From contig CANHVY010000015.1 of NCBI GenBank assembly GCA_947464185.1, positions 17,755 through 81,754 on the forward strand: a DNA stretch of 64,000 nucleotides, in the 5' to 3' direction. Of this stretch, positions 18,296-28,731 are shown in pieces. How positions within the stretch are numbered: the stretch's first letter is position 1; the number at the start of each line of letters is the position of its first letter. The position numbers were made by a program, and so were the translations under genes. Origin of the DNA: Burkholderiales bacterium. Its GTDB lineage: Bacteria > Pseudomonadota > Gammaproteobacteria > Burkholderiales > Burkholderiaceae_C. Under the pieces are notes generated by a model that did no database searches, was not told the DNA's origin, and saw only the letters and a program-made list of their open reading frames with translations.

Positions 18296-19486
18296 TCACG
18301 CCGGGTCCAGGAAGCGCTCGGCCAGCCGCGTCCAGTAGGCGGCGCCGACCGTCAGCAGCTCGTCGTTGAAGTCATAGCGCGGGTTGTGCAGTGACGGGCT
18401 GTCGGCGCCATTGCCCAGGCGCAGAAAGCAGCCGGGCTTCTTCTCCAGGTAGTAGGCGAAGTCCTCGCTGCCGGTCACGGGCGGGAAGGGCGAGATCACG
18501 CGCTCGGGGCCCACCAGTTCCTCGGCCACCTGGCGCGCGAACTCGGTCTCGGCGGCGGTGTTGACCACCACTGGGTAGCCACGCTCGTAATCGATGGTCG
18601 CCTCGCCGCCATAACCCGCCACATGGGCGGTGACCAGGGCGCGGATGCGCTGCTCGAGCTGGTTCCTCACCTCGGCGTCGAAGGAGCGGATGCTCAGGCC
18701 CAGGGTGGCGCTGTCCGGGATGACGTTGTAGGCCGAGCCGGCATGCAGCGAGCCGATGGTGACGATGGCGGTGTGGCGCGGGTCGATGTTGCGCGCCACC
18801 ACGCTTTGCAGCGCCACCACCAGACTGCCCGCGATCAGGATGGGGTCCACCGTCTGGTGCGGGCGGGCCGCGTGGCCGCCGCGACCGTGGACGGTGATGC
18901 GGCAGGTGTCCGAGGCCGCCATCGAGGCACCATGCATGAAGCCGAAGGTGCCTGTGGGCACGCCGGGCGAGTTGTGCAGGCCGAAGATGGCGTCGCACGG
19001 GAAGCGCTCGAACAGCCCGTCTTCGATCATGCGCTGCGCCCCGCTGCCCTTGCCGGCTTCTTCCGCCGGCTGGAACACCAGGTGCACCGTGCCGGAAAAG
19101 CGGCGTGTCTGCGCCAGGTGCTGCGCGGCGCCGAGCAGGATGGTGGTGTGGCCGTCATGCCCGCAGGCGTGCATCACGCCGTCGTGCACGCTCTGCCAGG
19201 GCTTGCCGGTGGCCTCCTGGATGGGCAGCGCGTCCATGTCGGCACGCAGCGCGATGGACTTCCGGCCACTGCCCAGGGTCATGGTGCCCACCACGCCATG
19301 CCCGCCCACGCCCGTGGTCACCTGCCAGCCCCAGGCCTGCAGCCGCTCGGCCACCAGCGCGGCGGTGTCGGCCTCCTGGAAGGAGAGCTCGGGGTGGCGG
19401 TGCAAACGGCGCCGGGTCTCGGTCAGCCATCCGGCAGCTCCGGTCAGGTCTTGGGCTTCACAGAAGCAGCGCAGGCGGTCGTTCAT
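18296..19486 (-). CDS. M20-family (hippurate hydrolase-like) amidohydrolase
   Basis: 396-residue metallo-amidohydrolase of the M20D group (hippurate/indole-acetyl-amino-acid hydrolases): it cleaves N-acyl amino acids in the cytosol. Metal ligands are visible in LRADMDALP, MHACGHDGHTTILLGAA, QPAEEAGKGSGAQRMI, FGLHNSPGVPTG and the C-terminal SLHNPRYDFND. The dimerisation domain lies near ITVHGRGGHAARPH. It is placed between recQ (43 bp upstream) and a ThDP enzyme (7 bp downstream) on the same strand. An amino acid or keto acid released here could feed the ThDP enzyme (inference). Confidence 0.92.
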   Translation of the reverse strand: MNDRLRCFCEAQDLTGAAGWLTETRRRLHRHPELSFQEADTAALVAERLQAWGWQVTTGVGGHGVVGTMTLGSGRKSIALRADMDALPIQEATGKPWQSVHDGVMHACGHDGHTTILLGAAQHLAQTRRFSGTVHLVFQPAEEAGKGSGAQRMIEDGLFERFPCDAIFGLHNSPGVPTGTFGFMHGASMAASDTCRITVHGRGGHAARPHQTVDPILIAGSLVVALQSVVARNIDPRHTAIVTIGSLHAGSAYNVIPDSATLGLSIRSFDAEVRNQLEQRIRALVTAHVAGYGGEATIDYERGYPVVVNTAAETEFARQVAEELVGPERVISPFPPVTGSEDFAYYLEKKPGCFLRLGNGADSPSLHNPRYDFNDELLTVGAAYWTRLAERFLDPA

Positions 19487-19529
19487 GGCGGTAAGTTCCA
19501 GGCACGTTGCGGGCCGAAGGCCGCGGGAC

Positions 19530-21548
<2,019 letters not shown>

Positions 21549-21612
21549 GGGCGGCGGGCATCGTAAGGCACGGGGGCCCCACAAGACTTTCTGCGTTACC
21601 TTGATCTGACGC

Positions 21613-21638
21613 AAATGGGAATGATTCGCATTCGATGG
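21613..21638 (+). promoter_or_regulatory. Fur box
   Basis: The sequence contains the inverted repeat GAATG-ATTCG-CATTC (21619-21633) embedded in AAATGGGAATGATTCGCATT, close to the Fur consensus of beta- and gamma-proteobacteria. It lies about 105 bp before the ferric-iron-binding protein gene and 65 bp before recQ on the other strand. Iron repression of the binding protein is expected. Confidence 0.7.
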
Positions 21639-21741
21639 TAGAGTTCGAGCATCACGTCTTCACCCGAATTCCCTCATCCTCCATCACCCCGGCCACCTGC
21701 CCCCTGCCCCTTCTTCTGTCACCGCATCCAGCGCACCCCGC

Positions 21742-22839
21742 ATGACAAGCCCACGCCGCCTGACCTCCCGCACGCCCGCCCCGCGCCGCTCTGCGGCCAC
21801 CCGTGGGTTCGCCGCCTTCTTGCTGGCGGCCGCCATCCTGGGCGGGGCTCCAGCACGTGCCCAGGAGGCCGTGTTGAACCTCTACTCCGCCCGCCACTAC
21901 CCCACCGACGAAGCCCTGTACAGCGGCTTCACCAAGGCCACGGGCATCCGCATCCAGCGGGTAGATGCCGACGACGCCGGCATCCTGGCGCGCCTGCGCG
22001 CCGAGGGCGCGGCCTCGCCCGCCGACGTGATCCTGCTGGTGGACGCAGCGCGGCTGTGGCGCGCCGAGGTAGACGGCCTGTTCCGGCCCATCAAGTCGGC
22101 CGTGCTGGAGAAGGCTATCCCCGCGCACCTGCGCGCCAAGCCCGGCGACGACGGCACGGCCTGGTTCGGCCTGTCCACCCGGGCCCGCGTGGTGGTGTAC
22201 GACAAGGCCCGTGTCAAGCGAGAGGACGTTGACACCTACGAGGAGCTGGCAGCGCCCGTCAACAAGGGCCGGATGTGCACCCGCTCCGGGGCCCATCCTT
22301 ACAACCTGAGTCTGTTCGGCGCCATGGTGGAGCACATCGGGGCGCCAAAGACCGAGGCCTGGCTCAAGGGGATGGTGGACAACATGGCGCGCGCACCCAA
22401 AGGCGGCGACACCGACCAGATCCGGGCCGTGGCCTCGGGCGAGTGCGGCGTGGCCCTGACCAACACCTACTACCTGGCGCGCTTGATGCGCTCGGCCAAG
22501 CCCGAGGACAAGGACGTGGCCGAGCGCGTGGGCGTGGTGTTTCCGAACCAGACCAGCTGGGGCACGCACCTGAACATCGCCGGGGGCGCCGTCGCGCGGC
22601 ACGCGAAGAACGCGCCGGCGGCCGTGAAGTTCCTGGAGTACCTGGCCAGCCCTGAGGCCCAGAACCACTTCGCCAACGGCAACAACGAATGGCCGGCGGC
22701 CGTGGGCGTGAGCTTCGACAACCCCGCGCTCAAGGCCATGTCGGGCGGCAGCTTCAAGAGCGAGCTGGTGCCCATCAGCCGCGTAGGGATGAACCAGGTG
22801 GCGGTGCAGCAGATGCTGGACCGGGTGGGGTTCAGGTAA
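21742..22839 (+). CDS. Ferric iron ABC transporter substrate-binding protein (FbpA/FutA-like)
   Basis: 365 residues. Periplasmic Fe(3+)-binding protein with an Arg-rich signal peptide and cleavage near ARAQEA. Family features: [20 protein letters not shown] at the mature N-terminus, [20 protein letters not shown], the iron-coordinating Tyr pair in [10 protein letters not shown], and the C-terminal [17 protein letters not shown] Fur box lies upstream. No permease or ATPase gene follows, as ssb is next, so this receptor must use a transporter encoded elsewhere. The Arg-rich leader ([19 protein letters not shown]) is longer than a normal Sec signal; the true start may be internal. Confidence 0.92.
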   Translation: MTSPRRLTSRTPAPRRSAATRGFAAFLLAAAILGGAPARAQEAVLNLYSARHYPTDEALYSGFTKATGIRIQRVDADDAGILARLRAEGAASPADVILLVDAARLWRAEVDGLFRPIKSAVLEKAIPAHLRAKPGDDGTAWFGLSTRARVVVYDKARVKREDVDTYEELAAPVNKGRMCTRSGAHPYNLSLFGAMVEHIGAPKTEAWLKGMVDNMARAPKGGDTDQIRAVASGECGVALTNTYYLARLMRSAKPEDKDVAERVGVVFPNQTSWGTHLNIAGGAVARHAKNAPAAVKFLEYLASPEAQNHFANGNNEWPAAVGVSFDNPALKAMSGGSFKSELVPISRVGMNQVAVQQMLDRVGFR

Positions 22840-22859
22840 GGCGGGCGGGGCGCCTCGCC

Positions 22860-22887
22860 GTGCGCACAGAGGACACCTCTTGTGCAC
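22860..22887 (+). terminator. Hairpin after iron-binding protein gene
   Basis: GTGCGCACAGAGG and CCTCTTGTGCAC pair across an ACA loop with one bulge, 20 bp after the stop. No T run follows, so termination strength is doubtful. Confidence 0.4.
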
Positions 22888-23039
22888 GGAACGGCCCGCC
22901 CCTTAGGTGGGCCCTCTGGCGGGGGATGGCCGGCGTCCTGTGCGTCGGTATCATGCCCCCGCACTCCCCGCACCGAGGCCTCGTGGCTGGCGCGGGAGCC
23001 CGATACCCTCCCCCCAACATCCCACCCAGGAGAGCGCCC

Positions 23040-23519
23040 ATGGCCTCGGTCAACAAAGTCATCCTCATCGGCAACTGCGGGCGCGACCCGGAAGTGCGCT
23101 ACGCCCCTAGCGGCGCGGCCATCTGCAACGTCTCCATCGCCACCTCCAGCCGGCGCAAGGACAAGGCCTCAGGCGAGACCATCGAGGACACGCAGTGGCA
23201 CCGCGTCACCTTCTACGACCGCCTGGCCGAGATCGCCGGCGAGTTCCTGAAGAAGGGTCGCCCGGTGTACGTCGAAGGGCGTCTGAAGTACGGCAAGTAC
23301 ACCGACAAGGACGGCATCGAGCGCAACACCGTGGACATCGTGGCCACCGAGATGCAGTTGCTGGGCGGGCGTGAAGGCGGCATGGGCGGCGGAGACGACA
23401 TGGGCGGGGGTGCTCCGGCTCGCTCGGCGCCGCCGCAGCGCAGCGCCCCGGCCGCCAAGCCCGCGCCGGCCAAGTCGGCCACCAGCTTCGACGACATGGA
23501 CGACGACATTCCGTTCTAG
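23040..23519 (+). CDS. ssb: Single-stranded DNA-binding protein
   Basis: 159 residues. The OB-fold domain (1-110) begins [20 protein letters not shown] and includes [40 protein letters not shown] and [15 protein letters not shown] Gly/Ala/Pro-rich linker and the acidic tip DDMDDDIPF follow; the tip is the docking peptide for RecQ, RecG, PriA and other partners. The ATG at 23040 has AGGAG upstream. The usual neighbour uvrA is 6.5 kb away rather than adjacent. Confidence 0.97.
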   Translation: MASVNKVILIGNCGRDPEVRYAPSGAAICNVSIATSSRRKDKASGETIEDTQWHRVTFYDRLAEIAGEFLKKGRPVYVEGRLKYGKYTDKDGIERNTVDIVATEMQLLGGREGGMGGGDDMGGGAPARSAPPQRSAPAAKPAPAKSATSFDDMDDDIPF

Positions 23520-23605
23520 CACCGACCCCCGGACACGCCCTCTGACCAGCGATGGCCTGCGCGCACGTGTGGCGCGGCACCTGGCTGAAGCGGAGTGCAG
23601 CCGCA

Positions 23606-23750
23606 GGGGCCACCAATATCGCTTTGGATGCCGGTCTGCTGGATCGAGCAGTCACCGTTCAGTGGCGAGCCTACGACCAAGGCTGCCGTAACGCTCGCCC
23701 TGAAGGGATTCATCGCACTGCGCGGGGTCAGCACCCTGTGCCAGGCGTAG
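23606..23750 (+). pseudogene. VapB-type antitoxin remnant, frameshifted
   Basis: The first part, ATNIALDAGLLDRAVTV, matches the N-terminal DNA-binding strand and helix of the VapB antitoxin group that begins MATN(I/L)xLD. Two bases out of frame, it continues SGEPTTKAAVTLALKGFIAL then RGVSTLCQA, stop at 23748. The start codon position reads GGG. No PIN toxin follows. The rest of the 275-bp gap between ssb and the Bug receptor holds nothing else I recognise. Recognition is by pattern and should be confirmed by alignment. Confidence 0.6.
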
Positions 23751-23794
23751 GGCCCAGCGGCGCTGTCGACGACGAAGGCACGGCCCCGTCTACG

Positions 23795-24844
23795 TCACTC
23801 CTGCGGCCGGATGCCCAGTTCCAGCCCCCGCCGGCGCCAGCGCTCGCGATCGTCGGCGTTCATCTGCGCGAAGGCGACCGGCGTGAGCGCCTGAACGCGC
23901 CCGCCCGCGTCCTCGACCAGCTTCACGTAGTCGGGGGTATGCATCGCGCGCGCGGCCGCGGCGTTCAGCGCCTCGACCACCGCGGTTGGCGTGCCGGCAG
24001 GCGCGTAGAAGCCAGCGAAGGCGAACAGCTCCATGCCCGGCAGGCCCAGCTCGCGGAAGGTCGGTACCGCCGGTAGCGGCACGGCGCGACGCTCGGCGAA
24101 GCTCGCCAGCGGCACGATACGGCCGGCGGCGACGAGGCCCATCAGCTCGCTCGGGAAGCCCGTAGTAAGCGTCAGCTGCCCGCCTGCGGCCTCCTGCAGC
24201 GCAGCCGACGATCCCTTGTAAGGCACCATCAGCAGCTCCACGCCGAGCGAGCGCGCCAGCATCGCGCAGGCAAAGTGGCCGTAGCTGCCATGCCCGCCGG
24301 TACCGCAGGACAGGGACTCGCGCGCGGCGACACGGGCCTTCAGATCGGCGAAGCTGCGGATGCCCGAGCCCGCACCGGCCACCAACACCGGGTAGGCGTT
24401 GGGGCCCAGCGCCACCGGCGTGAAGTCGCGCTGCGGGTCGTAGCGAACCGCTCCGCCGATGGCCGGGTAGGTGACGACCGGGCTCTGGCCGGTGTACAGC
24501 AACGTGTAGCCGTCGGGCGCCGCGCGCGCAACCGCCTCCGCGCCCAGAGTGCCCGACGCGCCGGGGCGGTTGTCGATGACGAAGGGCTGGCCCAGCGCGT
24601 GCTCCATCGGCCGCGCCAGGCGCCGCGCCCAGGCGTCGGCAATGCTGCCCGCCGACTCCGGCACGACGAGACGGATCGGGCGCGCGGGGTAGGTCTCGGC
24701 CCAGGCCGGTAGGCAGGCTGCCAGCAAGGCAAACAGCGCCAGCAAGCGCAGGGCTGCGGACAGACAGCGCAAGGCGCTCCGTATCCAATGCCGTGTCGAC
24801 AGAGGTGCCAGGCTCGGCGCCTCGGTCGGTATCAGGGTGGGCAT
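23795..24844 (-). CDS. Bug-family tripartite tricarboxylate receptor
   Basis: 349-residue periplasmic solute-binding protein of the TTT/Bug family. The N-terminus has a Sec signal (LLALFALLAACLPAWAETYP). Family blocks are YPARPIRLVVPESAGSIADA, VIDNRPGASGTLGAEAVARA, APDGYTLLYTG, YGHFACAMLARSLGVELLM with VPYKGSSAALQEAAGGQLTL, and FYAPAGTPTAVVEALNAA. The annotated N-terminus is long; an internal start nearer the signal is possible. No tctAB membrane genes are nearby, which is normal for these expanded orphan receptors. Ligand unknown, usually a carboxylate. The adjacent IS1380 copy begins 83 bp from its start. Confidence 0.9.
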   Translation of the reverse strand: MPTLIPTEAPSLAPLSTRHWIRSALRCLSAALRLLALFALLAACLPAWAETYPARPIRLVVPESAGSIADAWARRLARPMEHALGQPFVIDNRPGASGTLGAEAVARAAPDGYTLLYTGQSPVVTYPAIGGAVRYDPQRDFTPVALGPNAYPVLVAGAGSGIRSFADLKARVAARESLSCGTGGHGSYGHFACAMLARSLGVELLMVPYKGSSAALQEAAGGQLTLTTGFPSELMGLVAAGRIVPLASFAERRAVPLPAVPTFRELGLPGMELFAFAGFYAPAGTPTAVVEALNAAAARAMHTPDYVKLVEDAGGRVQALTPVAFAQMNADDRERWRRRGLELGIRPQE

Positions 24845-24927
24845 CGGGGTGGTGATCGAAGCAAGATGGGGGCTACAACAACGACCTCGTCAGGGAGAAG
24901 GCTTCCCGAACAAGTCCGTCGGCGAGG

Positions 24928-26234
24928 CTGGCCTGGATATCTCATGAGAAATAGGTCGGAGGCCTCGTGCCGAAGCGCGATTTCATAGGCAGCTGAAGCC
25001 AATGAAAACCGAGCAGCGCCGATGCCAAAGTGTAGCAATGAGACCGTTGAATTTGGGCGCGTTGGAAGGCGCGTTGTAGAGGCCGCATTCGATGGCGGCG
25101 ACATCGTCGGCGACGGCGGGGTGCTGCTGCTCAAGCAGGTCGATGACCGCCTCGGTCTGACCCATGTGGCTGCCCTGGCGTTAGGCGATGAGTGCCGTAG
25201 CGCCAGCGTGCACAACCTGCTTGCCCAGCGCATTTACGGCCTGTGCCTGGGCTGGTCGGACGTGTGCGACCAACAGCGTGCTGCGCCCGAGCGACCGGCA
25301 CCCTGCCAGCGTGGTCAGTGCGCTGATCAAGCGGCTGCTGGTGCTGCTGCGCCGGGCCTGGCCCAAGACCAAGGCCAAGGCCAAGATCATCGTGCGGGCG
25401 ACTCGGCTTTTTTTGCCGCCCGCGCGTGCTGCAGCGCCTGGAGCCCTGGGGCGTGAGCTACATCATCGGTCTGAAGAAGAACGAACGGCTGATGCAGCAG
25501 GTGAAACTGGCGCCGATGGCCCTGGCCGAGCAGTACACGGCCAAGAAGACCAAGCAACTCATGTTCGGCCAGTTCCAATACGCGGCCGGTACCTGGGACA
25601 AGGAGCGCCGCGTGATCGCTCGGCTGGAGCACGGCGAGCAAGGCGCCAACCCGCGCTTCATCGTCACCGATCTACCGGGCTCGGCCAAGGCCTCGTACGA
25701 GCGGCGGTACTGCGCACGCGGCAAGGCCGAGAATCGGATCAAGGAAGCTCAACTCGACTTGTTCGACCGACGCGCGAGCTGCCACCGCTACCAGGCCAAC
25801 CAGCTTCGCCTGCTGCTGGCAGCGCTGGCCTACACACTGATGATCAACCTGCGTCGTCTGGGTCTGAAGGGCACCGAGCTTGCGCAGGCCTGTACCGCCA
25901 CGATCCGCACCAAGCAGTTGAAGACCGGCGCGGCCATCGTGCGCAACACACGCCGCGTACGTGTGTTGCAGGCATCAGCGCACCCGATGAAGCATGTCTT
26001 CATCACTGCGGCACGCGCACTCAGCCCATAGAACGCCATCCAGCGCCTGGCCCGCGCGTTCACACCAAACCGGCCCGCATCCCAAGCCGGGGAAGGGGCA
26101 AGCACGCCCGAATGCGCGGCCCCACCCCCATGCAGCGCATCAATTGCCAAATTGACGGGCACGCGCCCCACAAAGGCCAGCCAAATCGCGCCTGCGAACC
26201 CTCCAGGGCTCCACTCGTGAAATATCCGGGCTAG
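24928..26234 (+). mobile_element. IS1380-family insertion sequence, internally deleted
   Basis: Both ends can be seen. The left begins CTGGCCTGGATATCTC (24928) and the right ends GAAATATCCGGGCTAG (26234); they are imperfect inverted repeats of each other. At 1.3 kb the element is shorter than intact family members (about 1.6-1.7 kb), and the transposase lacks its middle third. The right-hand CTAG contains the stop codon of the adjacent LysR gene. The degenerate CTGG at the left may be the diverged other copy of a CTAG target duplication. Confidence 0.8.
25022..26031 (+). pseudogene. IS1380 transposase, broken
   Basis: The N-terminal 85 or so residues (VEFGRVGRRVVEAAFDGGDI, LLAQRIYGLCLGWSDVCDQQ) are joined near 25290 to a later part in another frame (SVVSALIKRLLVLLRRAWPK). 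Another frame change near 25395-25420 leads into RLEPWGVSYIIGLKKNERLM and an open C-terminal half to HVFITAARALSP, stop 26031. The missing block includes the DATHVPLHG region that carries a catalytic Asp in the copy at 3.5-4.2 kb. At least one deletion and one frameshift make it inactive. Confidence 0.85.
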
Positions 26235-27148
26235 ACCCGTCCCAGCCGCGCGACTTCAGGCAACAGGTCGGTGCGATCGACGCAGAAGCGTGCGAACAGC
26301 CGCGCCAGCATCGGGGCACCGCGTGCGAGGTGCACGACTCCAAATTCCTCTTCCAGGGCCGGCCCCGGGGACTTCAATGCAACCAGTCGCCCGCTGGCCA
26401 GCTCGCTCTGGATGCTCCAGTCCGGCAACAGCGCGATACCCATCCCGACCTCGACCATGGCGCGTATCAGGTGCGTGTCGTTGGTCTCCAGCACCACGTT
26501 GGGAGCGGTGCCAATCTCGCGGAAGTAGTGATCGGCCATGCGCCTGAAGTTCATCCGATCCTCGTACAGGATGAAGCGGGCCTCGCTCAGGTCCTTCACG
26601 CGCAGGCGACGCCGCCGCACCAGCGGATGGTCGCGCGCGGCCACCAGCAAGGCCTGGTGCCGGCCCAGCACGTGGCCATTCAGGCGCCCATGGCTCAGCG
26701 GAAACGGCATGAAGCCCACGTCCAGTGCCCCGCCGACGATGGCGTCGGCGGTGTCGAGCGTGCGCGAGGTCGCACGCACGTCCAGGTCGATCTCGGGGTA
26801 GGCGACCGTGAAGGCTTGGTAGGTGGTGGCCCACAAGTAGGCTGTCGCTGCAGAGATGGTACCCACGCGCAGACGTCCGGACGGCGCTGCGCGGCTCGGG
26901 CTAGCGTGTTCGACGAGAGCCCTTCTAGCGTTCAGCACCTCAGCCGCGGCCGATAGAAGCCGCAGACCGGCCTGCGTCGGTTCGACGCGGCCGCCGTGCC
27001 GGAGGAACAACGTTTCTCCAAGCTCGTCCTCGAGTCGGGCCACCAACTGGCTCACCGCCGACTGCGTCAAGTGCAACTGGCCAGCCGCGCGCGTGAAGCT
27101 GCCGCGGTCGGCCACGGCAACGAAGGCTTCAATGTGGCGGAACTCCAT
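26231..27148 (-). CDS. LysR-family transcriptional regulator
   Basis: 305 residues. N-terminal helix-turn-helix MEFRHIEAFVAVADRGSFTR with QLHLTQSAVSQLVARLEDEL; C-terminal periplasmic-binding-like effector domain (about 90-300) starting GRLRVGTISAATAYLWATTY. The ATG at 27148 has GAGAGGAG upstream. It is divergent from the TRAP/aldolase/kinase operon and is very likely its regulator, responding to the transported substrate. Its stop codon TAG falls in the CTAG at the right tip of the IS1380 copy, so the element sits exactly at the gene end. The C-terminus appears to be of normal length. Confidence 0.9.
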   Translation of the reverse strand: MEFRHIEAFVAVADRGSFTRAAGQLHLTQSAVSQLVARLEDELGETLFLRHGGRVEPTQAGLRLLSAAAEVLNARRALVEHASPSRAAPSGRLRVGTISAATAYLWATTYQAFTVAYPEIDLDVRATSRTLDTADAIVGGALDVGFMPFPLSHGRLNGHVLGRHQALLVAARDHPLVRRRRLRVKDLSEARFILYEDRMNFRRMADHYFREIGTAPNVVLETNDTHLIRAMVEVGMGIALLPDWSIQSELASGRLVALKSPGPALEEEFGVVHLARGAPMLARLFARFCVDRTDLLPEVARLGRV

Positions 27149-27179
27149 CAGCGGCTCCTCTCCTTGCCATCCATAAGAA

Positions 27180-27221
27180 TCAGTCCAACTACTGACTAGT
27201 ATGAATATAAGTCGTTTGACT
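27180..27221. promoter_or_regulatory. Candidate LysR operator region before dctP
   Basis: The divergent region has the dyad TCAGT-ccaact-ACTGA (27180-27195) and a second, AGTC-gttt-GACT (27210-27221). It is AT-rich relative to its surroundings. Spacing to both starts fits a LysR recognition and activation site pair. Inferred from symmetry only. Confidence 0.45.
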
Positions 27222-27283
27222 AATCCGAGACCCACCGCGAGCATGTCGTTGCTTTCCTCAACGACTTCCGCAAGGAGACAAGG

Positions 27284-28252
27284 ATGTTCAAAGCCGCCCT
27301 GGCCGCACTGACGGCCGCATTGACCCTCTCACTGCCTGGCCAGGCGCTGGCCCAGGCCGCGCGCAGCTTCAAGGTGGCGCACGTGTTCGCCATCGACCAC
27401 CCGGTACACCAGGGGCTTCTCAAAGCCAACGAACAGCTCAAACAGAAGTCTGGCGGCAGACTCGAGCTGACGATCTTTCCGGCGGGCACCTTTGCGAATT
27501 ACCAGGGCGCGCTGCAGGCTGTGCGACTGGGCACCCTGGACATGGCGCCCCTCGACACGGCCATCGAGCAGTATCCCGAGTCGGGCGCACTGCTTGCGCC
27601 CTACGCCTTCCGCGACTACGACCACTGGAAGAAGTTCAAAGCCAGCGCACCGTACCAAGAACTGCTCGCCAACATCAGCGAGAAGGTGGGGGTCAAGCAA
27701 CTGGCGATGTACACGTTCGGTTTTCGCCATGTCACCACTGGCAAGGTCAAGGCGACCACGCCGGCCGACTTCCAGAAGCTCAAGCTTCGCGTTGTCAACT
27801 TCGCGCCTTATCCCGAGGTGGCCACTGTGCTCGGCGCCAACGGCATGCCGCTGCCTATCGGCGACCTGTACCTCGCGCTGGCCAACGGTGTGGTCGACGG
27901 GCAAGAAAATCCGTTCACACAGATCCAGACGATGAAGTTCAACGAGGTTCAGAAGTACCTGATCCTCACCAGCCACATCCTCGCCACCTCGGGCACGGTG
28001 ATGTCGCGCCGCGCGTGGGGCTCGCTGAGCGATCAAGACAAGGCAATCTTCGAGGAGGTGTTTCGCGCGCAGGCCGATTGGATCGATGCAGAGGTGGTAA
28101 CCAACGAGGCCCGACTGCTGGCCGACCTGAAGGCCAAGGGTATGGAGGTCGTGGAGGTCGACAAAGCGCCGTTCCAGGCGCGCGTCCCGCTGGTGCTGGC
28201 CAAGTACCCGGCCTTCGGCAAGCTCTACGGGCAGATCCAGGCGATCAAGTAG
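27284..28252 (+). CDS. dctP: TRAP transporter solute-binding protein DctP
   Basis: 322 residues. Periplasmic extracytoplasmic receptor of a TRAP transporter. Sec signal FKAALAALTAALTLSLPGQA with cleavage near ALAQ. DctP features: FKVAHVFAIDHPVHQGLLKA, the conserved Arg in LKLRVVNFAPYPEVATVLGA (carboxylate clamp), and LANGVVDGQENPFTQIQTMK. The ligand should be an organic acid or sugar acid. AAGGAG sits before the ATG. First gene of the dctPQM-aldolase-kinase operon, divergent from its LysR regulator. Confidence 0.94.
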   Translation: MFKAALAALTAALTLSLPGQALAQAARSFKVAHVFAIDHPVHQGLLKANEQLKQKSGGRLELTIFPAGTFANYQGALQAVRLGTLDMAPLDTAIEQYPESGALLAPYAFRDYDHWKKFKASAPYQELLANISEKVGVKQLAMYTFGFRHVTTGKVKATTPADFQKLKLRVVNFAPYPEVATVLGANGMPLPIGDLYLALANGVVDGQENPFTQIQTMKFNEVQKYLILTSHILATSGTVMSRRAWGSLSDQDKAIFEEVFRAQADWIDAEVVTNEARLLADLKAKGMEVVEVDKAPFQARVPLVLAKYPAFGKLYGQIQAIK

Positions 28253-28256
28253 CCCA

Positions 28257-28727
28257 ATGTCCTTCGATCGTCACCTCGTGCGCGCCGAGGCCGCACTGGG
28301 CAGCGCTTGTCTGGGGCTGCTGTTCGCCTTGCTGCTACTGAACGTGCTGCTGCGCTATCTGTTCGACACCTCGCTGTTCTGGGCCGAGGAAGTAGCGGTC
28401 ATCCTCTTCGTCTGGATGGGCTTCCTCGCGGCCGCCACCACTGAAGCCGACAACGGCCACGTCCGCTTGACCTTGCTGGTCGAGCGCCTGTCGCCGCGGT
28501 TGCGCCGGATCAACGAGACGCTGGTGGAAGGTGTGCTGCTGGTGATGTTGGTGCTGCTGGTGGCCACAGCGCCTTCCGGCCTTGCCACTCTGCAGACCAC
28601 GGTTGCGCTGCGCCTGCCGGAGAAGGTGCTGTATGCCATCGTGCCGGTGACGATGGCGCTGTGCGCGCTGCACATCGCGCTGCGCTTGCTGCGCCGGCTG
28701 CGCAGCCTGCCGAACTTGGGGGCCTGA
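28257..28727 (+). CDS. dctQ: TRAP transporter small membrane subunit DctQ
   Basis: 156 residues, four predicted transmembrane helices (about 15-33, 48-66, 89-108 and 130-148). DctQ features: LLLNVLLRYLFDTSLFWAEE and VILFVWMGFLAAATTEADNG. It binds DctM and is required for transport in the inner membrane. Four bases separate it from dctP and four from dctM, so expression is coupled. Confidence 0.92.
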   Translation: MSFDRHLVRAEAALGSACLGLLFALLLLNVLLRYLFDTSLFWAEEVAVILFVWMGFLAAATTEADNGHVRLTLLVERLSPRLRRINETLVEGVLLVMLVLLVATAPSGLATLQTTVALRLPEKVLYAIVPVTMALCALHIALRLLRRLRSLPNLGA

Positions 28728-28731
28728 CCCT

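Noticed and set aside
22860..23039. A second hairpin (GGCCC/GGGCC near 22893-22912) as a riboswitch before ssb.
   Set aside because: Only five base pairs and no conserved aptamer features seen.
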